Origin: Spirochaetales bacterium
GTDB taxonomy: Bacteria; Spirochaetota; Spirochaetia; DSM-2461
NCBI GenBank assembly: GCA_016936555.1
Contig: JAFGXR010000050.1
Span: 1 to 44,509, forward strand
Reading direction: 5' to 3'
DNA length: 44,509 nt
Shown here: one piece after another, positions 40,335-44,509 of the stretch
Layout of the letters: each line of letters begins with the position of its first letter
Numbering within the stretch: position 1 is the stretch's first letter
Made by a program: the position numbers and the translations under genes
Notes under the pieces: model-generated
Told to the model about the DNA's origin: nothing
The model's input: only the letters and a program-made list of their open reading frames with translations
Database searches by the model: none

Positions 40335-40881
40335 ATGACAGATCCCGTCCTTCCCCATATCCGGTTCCGATATTTTCTCCGATGGAGTAGTAGCGGTTGT
40401 CCAGGCCATAGTGGAGGGACTTGAGATTTCTCATATCCGGTTTATCATCGCGGATTAGATCCTCCCTGACAAAGGTGGCTCTTACCTCTCCGGCATAGAT
40501 GACCCTTTGTTTAATCTGTATCCTCTCCAGTACGTCCACATGGAGATTGACCGGGCAATCGCCCAACCGGACAAAGCCATCTGTTCTCTCCAGCCTGAAG
40601 AGCGGGGTCTTATCCCTGTCCCGGCCCGAATGGATCCCGCAGAAATCCACCTCCTTCATTTGGGAGATTTCCGGGATGTTGATGGTAACTTTCTTTTCCC
40701 TGTCGATCAGTTCGGTAATGAGGTGGTTCTCCTGTGTCGAAAAACCGACCAGAGGGGGATTGAGGCCCATAACCGCCACATCCCCGATGGTTGTGACATC
40801 GCATCGCCCTTCAAATTCGGCACAGAGAAGAACGACGGGAACCCCGTGGAGCAGAGGTGTGCTGCTTATCTGTCTGTTCAT
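40333..40881 (-). CDS. flavin reductase-like domain protein
   Basis: A 182-residue protein of the flavin reductase (split-barrel FMN-binding) family, which reduces flavins with NAD(P)H or transfers electrons as a partner of other oxidoreductases. Landmarks: DVTTIGDVAVMGLNPPLVGF (about 28-47), KKVTINIP (about 64-71) and HSGRDRDKTPLF. Start at 40881 (ATG) has no ribosome site; TAAGAT lies seven bases upstream, which fits a leaderless start. A longer frame extends to 40932 over the -10. Divergent from the MDR dehydrogenase with 61 bases between. Confidence 0.8.
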   Translation of the reverse strand: MNRQISSTPLLHGVPVVLLCAEFEGRCDVTTIGDVAVMGLNPPLVGFSTQENHLITELIDREKKVTINIPEISQMKEVDFCGIHSGRDRDKTPLFRLERTDGFVRLGDCPVNLHVDVLERIQIKQRVIYAGEVRATFVREDLIRDDKPDMRNLKSLHYGLDNRYYSIGENIGTGYGEGRDLS

Positions 40882-40888
40882 AACAAAT

Positions 40889-40894
40889 ATCTTA
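40889..40894 (-). promoter_or_regulatory. -10 box of the flavin reductase gene (leaderless type)
   Basis: Minus strand TAAGAT, seven bases, then ATG at 40881. No good -35 box at normal spacing. Confidence 0.35.
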
Positions 40895-40942
40895 TCATGA
40901 TTCGTTTTCCCCCGGCTCAATTTTCTATACAATGGTACTTAT

Positions 40943-41926
40943 ATGGAAAAAGGTATTTCTTACAGCCGGTGGGGCGGACCGGAAGAGCTTTCCTTCCGAT
41001 CGCTACCCCTCAGGGCCTCTATCGTTCCGGACCGGGAGGTTTTGAAAAAAGGGGAAATTCTCGTTCAGGTCCGGGCCGTATCAATCAATCCCATAGACTG
41101 GAAGATCCTCTCGGGCTCTCAGAGGCCGTTTACCCTGTCCCGTTTTCCCAGGATATTCGGAACCGATTTTTCCGGAACGGTTTATCGCGCCGGAAAGGAA
41201 GCCCGGAGGAATGGGTTCCGGGAGGGGATGGCGGTGATGGGGTTGGTCTCTCCTCTGAATAAGGGATCCGGCCGTCAGTGGCTCAAAGTCCGCGCCGATC
41301 ACTGCCTGATTCTGCCGGAGAACAATTCATTCGAAGATGGCGCGGCGCTGCCCGAAGCCTGTATCAGCGCTCTTCTGGCCACTTCTTTCTCGCGCCGGAA
41401 GAAACCGGGAAAGGTTCTTCTCTTCGGAGCTTCCGGTGGAGTCGGTTCCATTGCTCTGCAGATTCTGGCGTCCCGGGGGTGGGATGTTACGGCGGTTTGC
41501 CGCGATGAACAGAGGATGGTTCTGAAAGAACTGGGCTGCCGCAGGTTTCTGGACCGGCATAGCTGGAAAGAGGACATATCGGGAAAAGGGGAATGGGACG
41601 CCGTTGTTGACTGCCCGGCGGCGGTTATCAGGGATAATCCCGCAGCGCTTCTGAAAAAAGGGGGGGTATACGCTCCGGTTTACATTCCCGATTCATTTAT
41701 TCCCTTTCAGGTGCTCCGGACCTTATTCTGGTTTTTCTCTCCCTATAAAACCGGAATGCTTCTCGGCTATCCCTCGGCGAAACGGATGAAAGAGATCGGG
41801 ATGCTCCTCGGGTCCGGCGCCGTAAAGGCTCTGATCGACAGTGTACACCCGGCGGCAGAGATCCATAAAGCTGTAGAGAAATCCCGGAAAGGCGGAGTTC
41901 TCGGAAAAATTATTGTTACCTTATAA
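40943..41926 (+). CDS. zinc-independent MDR-family NAD(P)H-dependent oxidoreductase
   Basis: A 327-residue medium-chain dehydrogenase/reductase of the quinone-oxidoreductase type. GroES-like N-terminal domain (SINPIDWKILSG, PRIFGTDFSGTV), then a nucleotide-binding Rossmann domain with GASGGVGSIALQ (about 166-177). The catalytic zinc ligands of alcohol dehydrogenases are absent. Substrate could be an enone or quinone. Neighbour of a flavin reductase on the opposite strand. No clear ribosome site; TACAAT lies nine bases upstream, so a very short leader is possible. Confidence 0.85.
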   Translation: MEKGISYSRWGGPEELSFRSLPLRASIVPDREVLKKGEILVQVRAVSINPIDWKILSGSQRPFTLSRFPRIFGTDFSGTVYRAGKEARRNGFREGMAVMGLVSPLNKGSGRQWLKVRADHCLILPENNSFEDGAALPEACISALLATSFSRRKKPGKVLLFGASGGVGSIALQILASRGWDVTAVCRDEQRMVLKELGCRRFLDRHSWKEDISGKGEWDAVVDCPAAVIRDNPAALLKKGGVYAPVYIPDSFIPFQVLRTLFWFFSPYKTGMLLGYPSAKRMKEIGMLLGSGAVKALIDSVHPAAEIHKAVEKSRKGGVLGKIIVTL

Positions 41927-41971
41927 GGAAACTTTCGTATTCTTTGTAAACAAACTGAAAAAGAGGTTTAT

Positions 41972-42688
41972 ATGAAAAAAATATTTCTGGTTCTCCCTGT
42001 TATTCTGCTGTTCTCATGCGCGATGGCAAAGGAGCACGGTACCATTTCAGTCAGCGGCTCGGGGACTGTCATGGCGGCTCCCGATACGGCGCAACTGGCC
42101 GTTTCTGTTTCGGAAATGGCAAAAACGACGAAAGAAGCTCAGATTCTGGCCAACGGGAAAATTTCCCTTGTCACCGAAACATTGAAGAGCGCCGGAATCA
42201 AAATGAAGAATATCACCACCTCTGCCATCCGTTTTTCCAATGATTATATCTGGAATGATCAGACCAGGCGGAACGAAATTGTTGGACAGATCGTCAGCCA
42301 GTCCGTTATGGTCAAGTTCGAGGATCTCAATGATTCTCCCGATCTGCTGGCTTCTGTTCTCGATTCCCTGGGGATGATTGACGGTATCGAGATCAGCAAC
42401 CTCATGTTCTCCATTGCCGATCCCAGGGAGTATTATATCGAAGCGAGGCGGCTGGCCTACGAAAAGGCGGAACAGAAAGGCGAGGAGCTGGCATCCTATG
42501 CGGATCTGAAACTGGGACGTGCCTTGAACATAAACGAAACCGGTACGGGAAGCCTTCCCTACGGCGGTTACGGAATGGTTCAGCGCAATGCCGCGGTGAT
42601 GGAGTACGAAGGGTCGGTTCCATCGGAAATACCGGGCGGCGAGATTTCCATTACCTATGACATCTCTGTCGTTTTTGAAACAAATTAA
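41972..42688 (+). CDS. SIMPL-domain (DUF541) lipoprotein
   Basis: A 238-residue exported lipoprotein: signal MKKIFLVLPVILLFSC with the lipobox cysteine near 16. The rest is a SIMPL/DUF541 domain (GTISVSGSGTVMAAPDTAQL at the start; NITTSAIRFSNDYIWNDQ; ARRLAYEKAEQKGEELASYA). The family forms oligomers at the outer cell surface in some bacteria; its role is poorly known (linked to stress, and to IL-1 receptor signalling in eukaryotes). AGAGG lies before the ATG. It follows the MDR gene on the same strand with a 45-base gap. Confidence 0.88.
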   Translation: MKKIFLVLPVILLFSCAMAKEHGTISVSGSGTVMAAPDTAQLAVSVSEMAKTTKEAQILANGKISLVTETLKSAGIKMKNITTSAIRFSNDYIWNDQTRRNEIVGQIVSQSVMVKFEDLNDSPDLLASVLDSLGMIDGIEISNLMFSIADPREYYIEARRLAYEKAEQKGEELASYADLKLGRALNINETGTGSLPYGGYGMVQRNAAVMEYEGSVPSEIPGGEISITYDISVVFETN

Positions 42689-42708
42689 ATTGTATATGCA
42701 CATTATTG

Positions 42709-42737
42709 TGGACAGCCGGACTGATCGGTGTTTAACT
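42709..42737 (+). promoter_or_regulatory. promoter of the CGGC gene (leaderless type)
   Basis: TGGACA (42709-42714), 17-base spacer, TTAACT (42732-42737), seven bases, ATG at 42745. The -35 begins 21 bases after the previous stop codon. Confidence 0.5.
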
Positions 42738-42744
42738 GAAAGGT

Positions 42745-43182
42745 ATGAAAGTAGCCATTATAATTTGCGATCGCTATAAAAGCTGCGCCGGTGGCAAATG
42801 CTTCCGGGCGCTTCAGAACAGGGAAGGGGCTTTCGACCGTTATGACGCCGACGAACCCCTTGAAATTGCCGGTTACACCAGCTGCGGAGGCTGTCCCGGC
42901 GGCAATATCGAGTATTCTCCCGAAGAGATGAAGAAAAACGGGGTGGATGTCATTCATTTCGCCACGGGATTTCTGGTGGGTTACCCCCCCTGTCCCCATA
43001 TAGATCATTTCAAGGATTTTATAGAATCGCGATACGGGATTCCCGTAGTGACCGGCACCCATCCCATCCCGCAGAAATACCTTCTGGAGCACGAAAAGCT
43101 GGGAACCTGGAAAGATCCGCAGTGGAAAGAGCTTCTGGAACCGGTCCTGTGCAATGAAATTATAAGAAGAGAATATGACTGA
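42745..43182 (+). CDS. CGGC-domain protein
   Basis: A 145-residue protein of the CGGC family (PF08821-type). Cysteine clusters: C9 in IICDRY, C14 and C19 in KSCAGGKC, C47 and C50 in TSCGGCPGG, and C81 in YPPCPH, which suggest a metal or iron-sulfur site. Members occur in anaerobes and are of unknown function. No ribosome site; a promoter ends seven bases before the ATG. Confidence 0.85.
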   Translation: MKVAIIICDRYKSCAGGKCFRALQNREGAFDRYDADEPLEIAGYTSCGGCPGGNIEYSPEEMKKNGVDVIHFATGFLVGYPPCPHIDHFKDFIESRYGIPVVTGTHPIPQKYLLEHEKLGTWKDPQWKELLEPVLCNEIIRREYD

Positions 43183-43194
43183 GTGATGATACAG

Positions 43195-43641
43195 TTATTT
43201 TTCCACAGCTTTTTTAATATCTTGAAGATCAGCTTCGAATGCTTTAATCGTTGAGCTTTTAAACATCCAGCCCATGAGGAAATTTACCAGTCGCGCCCCG
43301 AAGCTAATTATCTCAGCGGAAAATTTCAAGGTGAGCAAGGTGCCTTCAGGCAGTTCCTCCAGATAGAAATCTGTAAAATATTTTGATCCGTGGCTTTCCG
43401 CTTTAACTTTGTAAAATCTGTTCTCTTCAGCTTCCTCTATCCACATGATTTCCGTCGCTTCTTTACCGAACATTTCTCTCGTTTCACGCCATTTCAAACC
43501 GATCAGAGGAGTTCCCTTTTCAAGAATTTCAATCTTTCTAATACCGGAAATAGTATGAATGGAATTCTCAATATCTGCTATGACAGACCAGACTTTTTCT
43601 TTGGGAGCCGATATCTTTGTACTCAATTCAATACTTTGCAT
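43195..43641 (-). CDS. SRPBCC/START-like ligand-binding protein
   Basis: A 148-residue helix-grip-fold protein (polyketide cyclase/AHSA1-like). It begins with the family's IELSTKISAPKEKVWSVIAD, then LIGLKWRETREMFGKEATEI and a final amphipathic helix. These fold around a hydrophobic cavity; the ligand is unknown. CAGGAG precedes the ATG. Convergent with the CGGC gene, 12 bases apart. Confidence 0.85.
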   Translation of the reverse strand: MQSIELSTKISAPKEKVWSVIADIENSIHTISGIRKIEILEKGTPLIGLKWRETREMFGKEATEIMWIEEAEENRFYKVKAESHGSKYFTDFYLEELPEGTLLTLKFSAEIISFGARLVNFLMGWMFKSSTIKAFEADLQDIKKAVEK

Positions 43642-43788
43642 AAATAACTCCTGTAATATTTGATACTTAAATATTAGTCTTTCCTAATAAAAAAACAAAG
43701 TATTATTCGGGCAAAGATAAAACTAAGCTCTCTATGTACAAAAATCCTTTTGCGGTATATATTTTTCTACCCAGAGGAGACTTTATTT

Positions 43789-44163
43789 ATGACGCAGTAT
43801 TTACCCTATATCATCATGGGGATCATTGCGGGTTTTATCATATACCGCTACATTCGCAATGCCGTGACCCTGATGAGCTACAAGGAATTGAAGAGCAAAC
43901 TGGAAAACGGCGATAAATTCGTCCTTCTCGATGTGCGGACCAACAAGGAATACAAGTCTGGCCGCATTCCCGGCTCGAAACATATTTCTCCGGAGAACCT
44001 TCCCGCCAAGCTCAAAAAGACAAACAAGGATGCCTTGATCGTCGTCTATTGCCAGAGCGGGGGGCGTGCCGCCGTTGCTAAGAGAAAACTGGAGTTTAAC
44101 GGCTATACCAATGTGACCAGCTTCGGCGGCGTCCGCCGCTGGAAAGGCGCTCTGGAGAAATAG
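43789..44163 (+). CDS. membrane-anchored rhodanese-domain protein
   Basis: A 124-residue protein with one N-terminal helix (about 4-24) and a cytoplasmic rhodanese domain (about 32-120; LLDVRTNKEYKSGRIPGS and the active loop VVYCQSGGRA with the sulfur-carrying Cys near 89). It transfers or senses sulfane sulfur at the membrane. AGAGGAG lies about eight bases before the ATG at 43789; an upstream in-frame start at 43750 lacks one. Its stop codon is immediately followed by the start of the methyltransferase gene (TAGGTG-type junction, no gap), so the two are coupled. Confidence 0.85.
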   Translation: MTQYLPYIIMGIIAGFIIYRYIRNAVTLMSYKELKSKLENGDKFVLLDVRTNKEYKSGRIPGSKHISPENLPAKLKKTNKDALIVVYCQSGGRAAVAKRKLEFNGYTNVTSFGGVRRWKGALEK

Positions 44164-44509
44164 TGGAGAGAAAATTCAATCCGGGAAAACTGGCCCGGCT
44201 CAATGATCCGGTCCGGCTTGTACAGATTCCCCCGGCTTTTGTCCTGGAAAAGCTGGAGCTTGAAGGATGTTCGGTTCTGGCCGATATCGGCGCGGGAACC
44301 GGTCTTTTCACAAAAGCCTTTCTTGAACTCTGTGGAAGCGGCACGGCTTATGCCGCGGATGTCTCTCCCGTAATGGTTGACTGGATGAAGGAGAACCTCA
44401 CTTCCGGGGCGGGGGAGATCATCCCTCTACTGGTCGATGAAAACACTCTTCCCATCGATAGCGATTCTGTGGATCTGGCTATAATGTTCAATCTGTACCA
44501 TGAACTGGA
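44164..44509 (+). CDS. SAM-dependent methyltransferase, N-terminal part (runs off the window)
   Basis: An open frame of 115 codons without stop begins with GTG at 44164, directly after the rhodanese stop, with GGAG eight bases upstream. It reads ERKFNPGKLARLNDPVRL, then motif I VLADIGAGTGLFTKAF (about 38-53), an acidic end of strand 2 (AADVSPVMVDWMKEN) and PIDSDSVDLAIMFNLYHEL. It is a class I methyltransferase of the UbiE/Methyltransf_11 type. The substrate is unknown. Coupling to a rhodanese suggests a sulfur- or metalloid-related substrate, but that is only a guess. Confidence 0.85.

Noticed and set aside
1-44509. CRISPR arrays, insertion sequences, tRNA or rRNA genes, prophage genes
   Set aside because: No regularly spaced repeats, transposase or integrase motifs, cloverleaf-like sequences or rRNA stretches were noticed on reading; a covariance-model scan was not possible here.

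Overview
The window looks like a chromosomal stretch from a free-living, diderm spirochaete of the Spirochaetaceae type (Spirochaeta/Sediminispirochaeta/Oceanispirochaeta-like). This rests on an oligosaccharide ABC importer with no ATPase gene whose binding protein starts with a Cys-less 'SASGNQEASG' leader, the dense signalling content (two chemoreceptors, two GGDEF proteins, a class III cyclase, two phospho-relay proteins), a carbohydrate-degrading lifestyle (GH10 xylanase) and roughly even base composition. Placement is an inference from gene style, not from a marker gene; no rRNA or tRNA gene was seen.

Layout. 1-165: repeat-like hairpins. 166-4733 (-): a GntR/LacI-type regulator followed by two LplB/LplC-type permeases and an extracellular binding protein, with matching inverted-repeat operators before the regulator and before the permeases. 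4877-6609 (+): PlsC-like acyltransferase and a DUF402 protein. 6624-8330 (-): receiver/RsbW-like ATPase protein and an AIM24-like protein. 8463-8966 (+): a cysteine-rich PAS protein. 8950-14951 (-): ERG4/ERG24-type sterol reductase, PocR-domain hybrid histidine kinase, one-cluster molybdopterin oxidoreductase and DUF1295 membrane reductase, closely packed and possibly one pathway. 15055-24603: signalling block with a six-helix chemoreceptor, a 2H-phosphoesterase-like protein, two diguanylate cyclases and an adenylate cyclase, interrupted by a Uma2 endonuclease, a J-domain protein and a broken hipBA toxin-antitoxin locus. 24679-26096 (-): Fur-family regulator (probably Zur) and a ZnuA-like zinc-binding protein, each preceded by a related Zur-box-like palindrome, but without znuB/znuC. 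26248-30426 (+): chemoreceptor, then an AraC/GyrI regulator, a TrmO-like tRNA methyltransferase and a GNAT-YoaP protein. 30477-35607 (-): exported ferritin-like DUF2202 protein, then a MarR regulator with a heterodimeric ABC exporter. 35777-44509: tandem-GNAT protein, lipoprotein xylanase with CBM9, oligoendopeptidase F, flavin reductase, MDR dehydrogenase, SIMPL lipoprotein, CGGC protein, SRPBCC protein, membrane-anchored rhodanese and the start of a methyltransferase that runs off the end.

The strongest cross-cutting signal is in the start sites. About ten genes, mostly regulators or first genes of transcription units, lack a usable Shine-Dalgarno sequence and instead carry a TANNNT-like -10 box 5-7 bases before the ATG, often with a recognisable -35 box about 17 bases further upstream. 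The mRNA would begin at or next to the start codon (leaderless). The remaining genes have ordinary AGGAG-type sites, so both modes appear to coexist.
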